Part shown: one piece after another, positions 41,935 through 53,499 of the stretch
Numbering within the stretch: position 1 is the stretch's first letter
How the letters are laid out: each line of letters begins with the position of its first letter
Source: Sclerotinia nivalis
Lineage: Eukaryota > Ascomycota > Leotiomycetes > Helotiales > Sclerotiniaceae
DNA: 64,000 bases
Direction: 5' to 3'
Assembly (NCBI GenBank): GCA_029531795.1
Contig: JAPEIS010000010.1
Location: 2,232,001 to 2,296,000 of the forward strand
Position numbers and translations under genes: made by a program
The notes under the pieces: model-generated
Told to the model about the DNA's origin: nothing
The model's database searches: none
Seen by the model: the letters and a program-made list of their open reading frames with translations, nothing else

Positions 41935-42147
41935 TGTTACGGGGTCCCTGTATAGAATATACGGAGACTGTTGGGTTTCCGATTCATACGGATCAGCCTT
42001 CGGATAAGTATAGGCTAGCCCCCGTCGGGACTAGTGCTATATATAAATATATTTAAAAGATTATTTTTATTATAGAATCGTAGTTTTTTGAACTATATTT
42101 TATTAATAAAAGTTATATCTATTATTCTGTTTATTACTTTTATAATA
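41935..42147 (+). repeat. 5' LTR of element A
   Basis: 213 bases, start TGTTACGGGG. It keeps more G and C (for example GGCTAGCCCCCGTCGGG) than the 3' copy, so the two copies have mutated unequally. Confidence 0.9.
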
Positions 42148-42391
42148 TTATATAATTTCGATTTATTTATATCGATATTTTTATAATATCGTTCCGTTTG
42201 TATTTGTTTAGCTAATTCGGTTTCTTTGAAGAATTCGTTATTATTGTAATCGACAATATTGTAATTTGATATTATTACTTTATTTCTTTTTATAAATATT
42301 ATATAGAGATAAAGTAAAAAGTAATTAATTTACAAATTGTAATTCAGAAGCTTATTCTCGATTTGCAAATCGAGAAAGTTATATTTGTATA

Positions 42392-43386
42392 ATGGAAGAA
42401 GAAGAATAACAAATTGATTATCTATCTAATTCAATTTCATTTTGCTTTTATTATCTTATTTGTTTCGATTTTTATTAATTTGATTGACTTTTCGCTCTTA
42501 ACGCTCACTACAAATCCATTTGCCGCTTCTGTTTTGTTGAAACCCCAATTGAATAAAAAGATATCTAATCCTATATTATTCGATGAAACGAAAACCAATT
42601 TCGATTGTTTTATCGATCAAATACAGAATAAGATATATATCAACTTTGATTATTTTACTTTTCTGTATTTCTATTTGATTTATATAATTTATTGGATCTA
42701 TTATTATACAAATTCGATTATATAATATCAAAGGATAATTTATTAAATTCATCGATTATAAAAATCTATTACAAATATTGAAAAAAGTTTATAGAAATTA
42801 GAATAAATGAATCGAAACTCGAAAATTTCTAATGAATTTAAAATAGAAAAACCAATTATTCTATATCTTCTATACTGAATTCCAAAGATTAATATTAGAA
42901 ATTGTAATGATTAATGATAATAATACCTTAATGATTTTATTAGAATAAACCTTATTGAATAAACTAAAGAATCAGATTATTATTATTGAATTATCTACAA
43001 ATAGTATTAATATATTTATTGTATTTATATAGATATTGAAGAACCGCCGATTATATTTGATAAGATCGATCAATTCCAATTATAATCTAATTGTTCTATT
43101 ACTTTGTACTACTATTCAGAATCCGAATTTTGTTAATTATACTTCTATTTTATTCTTGAATACTACTAATCGATCTTTTGCTTCTATTATAATGATATCT
43201 ATCGAAGATTTAATAGATCTCAATTTTCAAAGATATATTAATAAATATAAACGAAAAAAATACTTTTGTTATAAATCTATTGATTATTATATAAAAGATT
43301 GTTCGTTTTCAAATAATCGTTTAATACAAACAAAAACTAATCTTATCAATTTTGTTCTATTATTTTTTATTTTGTTCTCTGTTTAA
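42392..43386 (+). pseudogene. gag relic of element A
   Basis: Starts ATG GAA GAA GAA GAA then TAA. Open stretches show a hydrophobic/charged capsid-like pattern. Near 43,250-43,310 the order KYFCYKSIDYYIKDC matches a CCHC zinc knuckle in which two Cys and the His have become Tyr, as expected from G-to-A or C-to-T changes. Confidence 0.55.
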
Positions 43387-44359
43387 ATTCAATTATATAT
43401 AATATTATTATATAATCTATTCTCTTTTGATTCTTTAAATTTAGGAAACGAAATCCGTTTAATATAAATTATTATTAAATGAAAATATTATATATATTAT
43501 ACTTATTCGTTGTTATAATTCGAAGTTTATCTTTCATTAAAAAAATAAACAATCAAGTAAATCTAATAATATTATTTATTATTATTCTATTAATATTTAA
43601 TCAATTTTATTTTATTTATATTATAATAAATAATAAATATAAAGAATATACTTTTGCAAATCGAAATTGAATTAAAGTTATTAAACTCTTGATTTACAAA
43701 TTATTTATTCTATTCGAAATTCTTGGATTCAATAAAAAAATACTATTTGAAAATTAAATAGATTATTATATTCTAATCGATCTACAAATCATTAATCATT
43801 ATAAGAAAGGATTAAAGATTTATATTATTGAATTAATTTATTATCCGATTGTTTTAGAGTTAATTTGATTAAAAAAATATAATCTCTGTATCGGATTTGT
43901 ATTTAATATTTTTTATTTCGATAACAAATTCTATCAGAAGTTCTGTAATACATTTGTATAATTATCAAATGTTCAAATTCTATCTAATATTTTTATTAAA
44001 GTCTATCTTGTTTATTTATTATTTTGTTCTAAAACTTTATAGAAAAAAGATATAATAAATATCTCAATTTGAATTTGTTTTATATATGCTCAAAAAGATT
44101 ATAAAATATTTCAAATCAATATTGAATTGATTAATCGAATCCTAAAGAAAAAAGAAGATTCTATTTTTGAAAGTTTATCGATTGAGTTCTGTTTGTAAAT
44201 CGATATCTTTTCTTTATATAATATCAATAAACTATTTTTATATTATCTATACAATCATAATATTCGATTACAAAATAGAATTAAACTACTATTTGGAGTT
44301 TTATATTCAATATTCTGGAACAAACTAAAAACTTTACAAGAATAATTAAAGGAAAACCT

Positions 44360-45496
44360 AATAAAAGAATTCATTAAACCAAATTCGTTTGCTTTTGCTT
44401 TTGCTTCGCTTGTTTTGTTTATCAAAAAATCCAATAATGATCTTCGATTCTGTATAAACTATTATATATTGAATAATCTATTTGTAAAAGATTAATATCT
44501 ATTATCTTTGATTAAGGAATTCTTGAATAATCTAAAGAGAATGAATTACTTTATAAAGATAAATATTATCTCTACTTTTAATAATATTCGAATCAAAAAA
44601 GGATAAGAATATTTGATTATATTTTATATTTGATTCAGTTTATTCGAAATTTTGATTATATTATTCGGATTAATCAAAACCCCAACGATATTCCAACGAT
44701 TTATTAATGATATTCTAAAAGAATATCTGAATATATTCTATATTGTTTATTTGAACGATATTCTGATTTACAATAAAATCTATTTGGAATATATAATATA
44801 TATATAGAAAATATTAAATATTTTACAAAAAACCGGATTATATATCAATTTATCAAAATATGAATTTCTAAAACTTGAAACGAAATTTTTAAATCTAATT
44901 ATAAATCGAAAAAGAATCCGAATAAACCCAATCAAAATAAAAACAATAATCAATTAAAAGATATTAAAGAATCTAATAAATATATAAATATTTATAAAAT
45001 TCAACAATTTCTATTAATATTTTATTTATAATTTCTTTTTGATCATTTATCTAATAGTAAATTTAATCAAAAAAAATAGTTTTTCAATAGAACTCCATCT
45101 ATAAAAAAACATTCTCGAATTTGAAGATTATATTTACAGCAATATTTGTATTAATCTTTTTCGATTAAAAGAAAAATATAATTCTAAAGATAGATATATT
45201 AGATTATATATTTATTAAGATTTTTTGGTAATATAATAATAAAGGGTTTTTAAAATTTGTTATATATTTTTCAAAGAAATATTCGATTATTGAATATAGC
45301 TACAAGATTTACAATAAAGAATTATTAGCAATTATCTATTATTTCGAAGAATAACAATTTGAATTAAAAAGCATCTCTTCTTCGATCAAAATTATTATAG
45401 ATTATAAGAATCTGGAATACTTCACTATAATGAAATTACTAAATCATTATCAAATTTGTTAATCCGAATTCCTATCCCATTTCAATTTCAAGATTA
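44360..45496 (+). pseudogene. Reverse transcriptase and RNase H relic of element A
   Basis: Reading the plus strand through stops gives a reverse transcriptase core: FQRFINDILKEYL, then YLNDILIY in place of the catalytic YLDD (Asp to Asn), then the thumb KYEFLKLETKFL. An RNase H segment follows (KELLAIIYYFEE, then DYKNLEYF, then the FLSHFNFKI stretch), where a palindromic element interrupts the frame at 45,497. Confidence 0.75.
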
Positions 45497-46157
45497 AGTC
45501 TAGTACCCTACTTTCGGGCCACCCCCTCTTTTGGGCCACCGTTACCACCAAAATTAACGATTTTTCGAATTTATAACTTCACGAAAAATCAATATAATCA
45601 ATTGAGATTTAAATTGTTAGTTCTTTATATAGTTATTGATTAATATTGAAAATATTAGAATTTTCGCGATTTTTAATAAAAAGTTATTAATATTTAAAAT
45701 TTCGAAGTTTTAATTTGTGTGTGATTTTGTGACAACTTTTTAATCAATTTGTTAACAAATTTTATAAATCTAGATAAATCAATAATTACAAATTATAATA
45801 CTATTAAATAATATATTTTTGAAAGCTTTAAAGATCAAAGAATCATTTAAATTTTATGATTTATTTTTAATTATTTTTATTGAAAAGTTAGTCAAAATTT
45901 CCAAAAAAAAATGAAATTTGTATAGGATTTATATACAAATCGAAAATCGAAATTTCAACATTTTATTTTCAACGATTCAAATTGTATAATATATTTCTAA
46001 ATTCCTGATTCTATATATAATTATATAAAGAATCTATAACTAAAATTTCAATTAATTATATTAATTATTGGTAGAGTTATTAATAGGTCAAAATCGTGAT
46101 TTTTGGTGTAAATGGGTGGCCCAAAAGAGGGGTGGCCCGAAAGTAGGGTACTAGACT
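45497..46157. mobile_element. Whole-length palindromic element inside retrotransposon A, 661 bases, TA-flanked
   Basis: Near-perfect terminal inverted repeats of 43-44 bases: left 45497-45540 starts AGTCTAGTACCCTACTTTCG; right 46115-46157 is its complement with a one-base gap. TA flanks both ends (45,495-45,496; 46,158-46,159). The tips are GC-rich and unmutated while the interior is AT-rich and itself an imperfect palindrome (for example TATAAAGAA...CAATT...ATTATATT segments matched in inverse near 45,640 and 46,050). The tips and internal motifs resemble the element at 40,200. No coding capacity. A Fot1/pogo-type non-autonomous element is likely. Confidence 0.8.
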
Positions 46158-46472
46158 TATATGCTATTCTGAAAAGCAAAAAACGAAATCTGATATCTTG
46201 ATTAGAAAATTAAAGAATTTACTTAAAGAAAAAATATACGTTTTCTATATTAGAATCAAATTATTCTGAAAATTAAAAACTTGAATATAAATTTATTCTT
46301 TATTGTTAAACTAAAAAAAAAGATTCCGTTTTGCAATTACAATTTATAATCAATTCAAAAAGAAAAGGAACGAATTGATATTTATTTATAAAATAAATAA
46401 ATCGAATATCCTTAATAAAATTATAAGAAAAAAAAAAGGAACGAATTAGCATTTATTTATAAAATAGAGAAA

Positions 46473-46892
46473 TTGAATTTTGAATTCGCTTACTTTATTC
46501 TTGATTTGAATTCCAAATCTATACTATCTATCTTTATTTCTTCATCTATTTTATTTAAACCCTTTATTTTTATTGATTCTGAAAAGATTAAGATATTTAT
46601 TTTATTTGAACTCTTTAAAGAATTGAAAATCCTGTTTATCAAAATCTATTTAACTGATCCTTTTCCATTATCGATTTTGAAAACTTTAAAAAAGAATACT
46701 TCTAAATACTTATATATTATTTTGATCAAATATATTAAAAATAATAATCTACTATATTATTATAGAAAGTTTTATATTCCTAATTATAATCCTCTAAAAA
46801 CAAAACTCTTTCGAATAATTTATAATTCTTTTATTGTTGAATATCTATATTGTATTTACATTTTCGAATTATTATCACGAAACTATTATTGA
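46473..46892 (+). pseudogene. Integrase zinc-binding (H2C2) region relic of element A
   Basis: A 139-codon open stretch ends IYIFELLSRNYY followed by a stop where Trp would be expected in the typical LLSRNYYW motif. The middle part (NNNLLYYYRKFYIPNYNPLK) matches the linker of gypsy pol before the integrase zinc domain. Confidence 0.7.
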
Positions 46893-47482
46893 TCTAGATA
46901 TTATAATTATATTTCCCATTAGATTTACAATTACTATAATTGCTATTAAACAATTCTGAACTATAAAAACAAAAAAGAGTTTTATATCCTTTTTCGATTT
47001 TGTAACAAATCTAGAAAGATATCTCAATCGATTTCATTATTTATCTTTTGAAGAGTTCTAAATACAATATAATATTCGTAATAATCAATCGATTAATCAA
47101 AATAAAGCATTTTCTACTCTATCAAAAAATCTACAATTCTGAAAAGATATCCTATTTGTTTTTGAAGTATATATAAAAGTTTTATAACCTATTCTAGATT
47201 ATTATATCTAATTATAAAATCCAATTTATTTTTGATTTCTAGAAATATATCTATAAATAATTAGATATTATTTCGAAATTATCGATAGTTTATTATTTTG
47301 AAATCAATAAACAAATAAAAAAAGCAAATATAATACTCAAATAATATCTTTATTTATATATATCTTATTTGCAAAATGATTGATCCGAATAATTATCAAT
47401 CATTAAATTCTCAATCAATTCCATTTGATCCGAAAATTCCTATTTATTATCATTCTTTGCTAATTACAATTTTCATTCTCGA

Positions 47483-48105
47483 ATGGATTTCGAATCTACT
47501 ATATTCTCTAATCAACCTAAAATCCTAAATACTAAAGAATTCATCAAAAAGATAAAGTTAATTATTATTCATCTGAAAACCGAATTAATTATTAATCAAA
47601 CTCATTATTCAAAAAATACCAATTCCTATCATTTATCTATTTATCATTATCAATCTAAAGATCTAATCTAATTTAATATTAAAAATATTTGAACCTTTCG
47701 TTTTTAAAAAAAACTAGATTAAAAAAATCTAAATCTTTTTTAAATCCTGGAAATTATAAGCTTATATATATATAAATTGAAACTTCTGATTTTTATAAAG
47801 AATTATTTAATCTTTTATATTAATTTATTATATTCTACTAATAATAATTCTATTCTTGATCAATATAATCTATCCCTTCTCTTTATCGAAATCGAAAATA
47901 TTAAACAATTCGAAATAAAGAAAGTCTTGGATTTCTATTGAAAACATCAAAATTATAATAATCTTTATCTAAAATATATTATCTATTAAATAAATTACAA
48001 TATATCTATTGAATAATCTATAAAGTATTTGAAGAATATTCAAAAACTAATCTATAATTATCATTATTATTACTTTAATAAACCTAATCCCTTTAATCGT
48101 TTCAA
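47483..48105 (+). pseudogene. Integrase C-terminus and chromodomain relic of element A
   Basis: 47,483-47,671 encodes the helix-rich post-core segment (FIKKIKLIIIHLKTELII, then HYSKNTNSYH). After several stops, about 47,908-48,105 reads QFEIKKVLDFY, NLYLKYI, and YHYYYFNKPNPFN, the layout of a chromodomain with stops at likely Arg, Trp and Gln codons. Confidence 0.6.
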
Positions 48106-48133
48106 CAAAGTTCAATCCTAAAAAAAAAGATAT

Positions 48134-48346
48134 TATTACAAGATCCCTATATAAAATATACAGAGATTATCAGATTCCTAATCTATATATATCGGCCCTT
48201 GAATAAATGTAGACTAGCCCCTATCGGAGTTAGCACTATATACAAATGTATTTAAAAGATTATTCTTATTATAGAATTATAATTCCTTGAACTACATCTT
48301 ATTAATAAAATTTATACCTGTTATTCTATCTATCGCCTCTATAATA
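48134..48346 (+). repeat. 3' LTR of element A
   Basis: 213 bases, start TATTACAAGATCCC, end ATAATA. Same length as the 5' LTR without gaps. Confidence 0.9.
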
Positions 48347-48436
48347 TTTAAAGAAAAAAAAATATATTTTTATATTACTTAAATATATTTATTTTGAAAA
48401 ATAAAATAGTAGATAAAATAAAAAATTAAAATATTA

Positions 48437-50975
48437 AAAATTATTTTTTTCAGAATTGAATAATTTTTATATCAAAATGTAGCCCTATATCAGGGGAATA
48501 TAGTGAATTAATCTTTTTTTCGAAAATATTTATTCAATCTTTTTTAATTTAAGAAATAAATTTTTCTTCAAAATATTTTGAAATATAGATGGTCAAAAAT
48601 CAAAAAATGATATTTCATATAATATACTCCCTTTTTGTATTATTACTATTACCCTCTTTTTTGTTGTCGTTTGTATATTTACGATTACAAACTCTTGTTA
48701 TCGTTATCTTGAAATTATTCAAAAGGTATAAATTATATTTCTGAAGAGTATAATTTATAGATTAATTTATAATATATAAATGAAATTGTAGGAAATAATT
48801 TTAAGATTTTATTCAAACTTTATTTCTATATTATATAAATATAAACTACGTTTGAATTAAATTACTTTAATATTATAAATAATTCAAAATGAAGGGTTCA
48901 AATAATCTCAAAAAAACTATGTATAAGTATTCAATCAGAATCTTTAGTTTTTAATGAATTCAAAGATTTTAGTCAAAAGGAACAAAAAGTTTTTGATCTT
49001 GATATTTGGTATAGTCTTTTTGTATAGAAAGAAGAAGATTCTAATAATTCAGATATTAATCTTAATTCTATTCAATCAATCTTTAAATCTTTATCCTTTT
49101 GGAAACATTAGAGTATCCTTTCTTTCAATGAAAATACTTTTATGAAATTCGAAAAGTTTAATTCGATTTTCATTAATACCCATAAAGAAATCGTCTCTCT
49201 AATCTTCTATACCTCGAAATCTGTATCATTATTACAAAAGTCCCGAATTACACAATAAAGAGAAAAAATTGTAACCGAAAAGCAAAAAAAAGTTGATTTT
49301 AAATCAAATAAAAAACAATCTAAACTTTCTTTTGGCCCTCCTAAACTATTACAATATAAATTTCAAAGATTTCAAATATTACCATTTCCTTTTTGATAGC
49401 AATTTCAACATCTATCTCTATTGTCTATTCATTCATTTCCATTTTCATTTCTACTACCATTTGGCAAACGAAAACAAAAAGAGTCTAATGAAGAATACCA
49501 AAATGATTTAAAAGAAATGTTTAAAGAAGAGAATAACTTTGTTGATATACAGATATATAAAGTAGTTATTATAAATCTTTTAAATGAGTATTTGGAACTC
49601 TTATATAATGTATTAATAGTTCCTTTTAATGGAATTAATGATATCAAAGATAATCAAAGATTCCGGACTCATTTAATATATCGAAAAGTGTTTGATAATA
49701 TTACTATACAATTTAAAAGAATCATTCAAGAAAAATTTGTAGTAGTATATACTTATTTCGATCTTTAATATCTTCAACTCTACCTTCAAAATATACTTAA
49801 ACAAAGAGAATATCGAATTAATCGAATTGAAGCATCACAAAAAGTTACTTCGATCATATACAAAACTACTAATAACTATACTCTTGTTCGTCGAATTAGA
49901 AATATGTTTCTTTATTATCAGATATACCGATCTCTATCAATATAAACGAAAAATAGAAAAAGAAAAAATATATTCTTTTTAGATAACGAAAAAATATTAA
50001 AAGTCTACAAAACATAATTGAATCAATAAGAAATAGATACAATGATATTGTTCTTGTTTATCAATACTATCAATAAAGAGATTCGTCTATATCTTATAGT
50101 TATTCTAATTAAACCTTTGATTGTAATAATTGATTATAAATAGTTATTAAAGTATAGCTTTAATCTATTAGAATCCAAAAAGGATATTTATATTGATGGT
50201 TATAAATATCTAAATATTATTGAATATCGATAAAAGAAATTTCTTCTAGTAATGGAAAAGTATAATAAATTAACCATTAATTTCGACGAAATTAATAAAG
50301 AATAGATTGAAATACTATCTACTTTCATAATGAATCTTGTATATATGTTTTCGATTTTCGAAAGCATATTTGGTTAGGAAAAGATCAATAAAAGATACCT
50401 AAAAAAAGAAAAGGAAAGCTTATTTACATTTCAGATTTCATTAATATATATAGAAAATTTGTAATAAAGAATAAAAACGGAGATATTGTAAAAAATACAC
50501 AGAAAATCATTTATTTTGATATTCAAAGAGATCTATAATGAAATAACGATCAACTATATATACAATTCAAAGAAGTTATAATTATATTCAACAAAGCACA
50601 TTCAAATAAGATTAAAATATTTGTATTTAATCAATCCTCTATCTATGCTTTTATTAATGATAAAGCATTGAATACTTTCAATATGAATATTAATAGTAAA
50701 GGTGTTTAAAAATTAATTAATTTATATAAAATAATACAAGATACAAGATTTTACCTTTTTACAATAAGCCCGATAAAGACCAGATAAGCCCGATAAAAGC
50801 TTAAACATACAGACTTTTTTCTCAAAATATTTTGAAATATATATATTTCTGATAAATTGTATTAAAAATAAATTACATACAAATTCAAATTTATTTTTGC
50901 TTTAATGAACTCCCTTAGATCAGATCTATATTTCGGTATAAAGTTTATAAAATTCTGAAAAAAATAATTTTTTTG
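48437..50975 (+). mobile_element. Decayed DDE-type DNA transposon (probable)
   Basis: Inverse-matching ends: ATTATTTTTTTCAGAATT near 48,440 and its reverse complement near 50,951-50,972, with further weaker similarity inward to about 100 bases. Between them are ORF fragments; 50,170-50,700 reads (through stops) ESKKDIYIDGYKYLNIIEYR, KFLLVMEKYNKLTINFDE, and AFINDKALNTFNMNINSKG, an arrangement I associate with fungal DDE-superfamily transposases. Superfamily assignment is from memory and uncertain. The ends are approximate. Confidence 0.4.
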
Positions 50976-50979
50976 TATG

Positions 50980-51639
50980 TGGTTGGGTGATGAGAACTGC
51001 AATAAATATTATTATCGAAATTTCTGATAAATTGGAAATTAAAAAAAAAGATCAGAATTTCAAGATTCAACTTTGTTTTAAAAATAAATATATAAAACAA
51101 ATTTAATTACAAAATCTATTCAATAATTATAATTAATTAAATTATATTTGAATCTAATTATTATTAGTATTATACAAATTATATAATAATTTAAATAAAT
51201 AAAATAAATATTAAATACTAAATTTTTTAAGTGAAAAAAAAGTATATTTTATTAATATTATAAGTTTATTATAAAATATTGTATTATATTTATTATATAT
51301 TATTATAGATCTTTAAATACTTTTGTTATTATTAAGAAAATTATCACGGGATAATATAATCACAGAGTACGTTGAAGGGATCGAGGAATAAATGGTATAT
51401 ATGATTGATAAAATGAAATTGAATTGAATGATTTGCTTTCGATTATATAAATCAAGAGTAATATATATAGATTAAATAGGAATTATTTAATCGATAAGAT
51501 ACTTTAATTAGATTAGATTTCGAATAGTAATATATCAGGATCGATTTGATAATTGTAAAGATTGATAAAGTCTAAAAAAGCCTGAAGATTAATAAGAAAG
51601 AGAATATATAATGATTATAGATCAATAATAATATGATTA
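50980..51639. other. AT-rich stretch, target of element B insertion
   Basis: No coding frame. TTATCACGGGATAATATAATC near 51,349 and a similar TTATCACAGGTAATTATATAA near 58,674 flank element B at some distance and may be ends of an older short element that B entered. Confidence 0.4.
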
Positions 51640-51644
51640 GATAT

Positions 51645-51807
51645 TGTTACGGGTTCATCTCCCTTCATCTGCACGTGATCATATGTGCCTTAGGCACATA
51701 TGCATATACTCACTTCTATATAGTCAGGTCATCTCCTTGACCTTCTTCTCTTTTTCGTAGTACAACAATAGATCAAATCTATATATACCTTTTCCCTCAT
51801 TGTGATA
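51645..51807 (+). repeat. 5' LTR of element B
   Basis: Begins TGTTACGGGTTCATC; contains a palindromic core around CATATGTGCCTTAGGCACATATG. 163 bases. Confidence 0.95.
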
Positions 51808-52087
51808 GTTTGTACTACTCTTTCAAAGGCTTCGTCATTTTACGAAGTGACCTGGCTTTACCAAATCATCTGTAGACTTCTGTATCTGTTTTCGATTGCT
51901 TTTATGCTATTGTAATTCGTTTGTTTTTGTACAATTGTATTTCTTATTTGCTTTTGTGTAGCTTTTGATCCCTGATTGCTTTTGTGTGATTGTATTTATT
52001 TGTAGGCTTCTGTGTCTGTTTTTGATTGCTTTTGTGCAATCGCAAATTCTTTATCGATTATTTTGTGTAATTGTAATTCTTTTTATA

Positions 52088-53358
52088 ATGGTTTTCGGTT
52101 CTATATTTGCTGGTAGTGCGACTTCTATTTCTATCGAAGGAATTCGTATCGAAATCCAACGAGTCTTCGGCCAATGGTCTACTATTATACAAATCCTAGC
52201 AGAATTGGATGCTCTAGTGATGCCAAATCTTGTTGTCGGTTTTAACGAACAAACTGTTTATTTGAATTATGTTTTCTTTATCATCGAAGATTGTTTTACT
52301 ATTCAAGCTATTTATATTGTTATTCAAACAAATAAGATCGAGGAATTCAAAGCGGAAAACGTTGAGCTTCTTTGTATTCTAGTCGGCAAGTAAGTTCAGC
52401 TAGATGCCGGTGATATTGTTACTAGTCAGAAACCGATCATTCTTTATCAAATTCAAAAGGACCCGTTCGTTTTTAAAGGCGAAAGATTTAATATTCTTGT
52501 TCGATAAAAGGATTATCAGTCCTGGAAATTAGGTTTGCAATTTTGTTGGATAGTCGACTTACAACTTTTTGTTTTCGAACAAAAGAAGATTAGTTATGCT
52601 ATTAGTTTTCTCGATGGTCAAATGTGATAAGAGTGTATTACGGATATCATTAGATTCGTTGATGATCTTATTTGCTTTGATTCTGTTGTTTCGTTTTTGG
52701 CCAAATTGGATAAATTATATATCTCTGTGGATATCGAAAGGGAAGCCTTGTTCAAATTCGATAAGCTTTTTATAGGTTCAAAAGAATCCTTTTCGGTTTT
52801 CTTTTTTATATTGTTTTATTTTGTTAATTTTTGCTACAAGTTTGATCGCGAGATTGTTAACGCAATGAAACAAAAGGTTATGGTTCTTTTTCGAACTTTG
52901 GTTATTAGTGATTCGAATTTTTGCGCGGTTGATGATGTTGATGATTGGTAAAAGAAATTCTTTATTTGGAATTAGAATCTTTGTGACGCTGAGTATTATA
53001 ACAAAAATTCTGGTAAAGTATTTATTATTGATGGTGACCCTATAGACCTCGATATAATGAAACAAAAAGGATAATAGAAAAAGGATTTGCAAAATAAGAA
53101 AAAGAAGTTTAATCTTGTGGTTTTTTGCAATTGTTGTGGTAGGATCGGTTACCTTCAGATTGATTGTTATGTTATTTATGATGTCAATAGTAATCTTTTT
53201 TCTGGCAAATAAGTTTTCGTTAATATCTTTTTCAATCGTAATACTGTTGTTTCAACTAATTCGGTCTTTGATCAATATATTGCTGTTCCGGTTTTTCGAG
53301 GTGCTAATAGGTTTAATAATAATCGCAATGGATTTCGAGGAGGATATATTGGTAATTG
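52088..53358 (+). pseudogene. gag relic of element B
   Basis: Starts ATG GTT TTC GGT at 52,088 in frame 2 and continues in that frame through several stops. Capsid-like pattern (KGERFNILVR, SWKLGLQFCW, ISFLDGQM, then DLICFDSVVSFLAKLDKLY). A CCHC zinc knuckle is at 53,126-53,167 with the His replaced by Tyr (C-N-C-C ... Y ... C). An Asn/Arg/Gly-rich tail follows. Confidence 0.75.
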
Positions 53359-53499
53359 AGTACAAAACCAATAATATTTGAATCAGGTATAATGGTAAGG
53401 CTATATCGAATCAGAGGAGGTTGTCTTTATATCCAATTCAGTTAAGGAAAGTCTTGAATAAGGAAAAGATTAATTTCTACGAAAAATTGCTTGTAGAGG

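Larger units (their letters stand above)
41935..48346 (+). mobile_element. LTR retrotransposon A, Ty3/gypsy chromovirus, mutated
   Basis: Two 213-base LTRs (41935-42147 and 48134-48346) flank degraded gag and pol. The LTRs align without gaps; the differences seen are transitions. The 5' LTR begins TGTTACGG and ends ATAATA, the latter explainable as a mutated GTAACA. Target duplication is TTCAA (41,930-41,934) versus TTTAA (48,347-48,351), a single C-to-T difference. Domains in order: gag, reverse transcriptase, RNase H, integrase, chromodomain, all with many stops. A 661-base palindromic element is inserted between RNase H and integrase. Not capable of encoding functional products. Confidence 0.9.
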
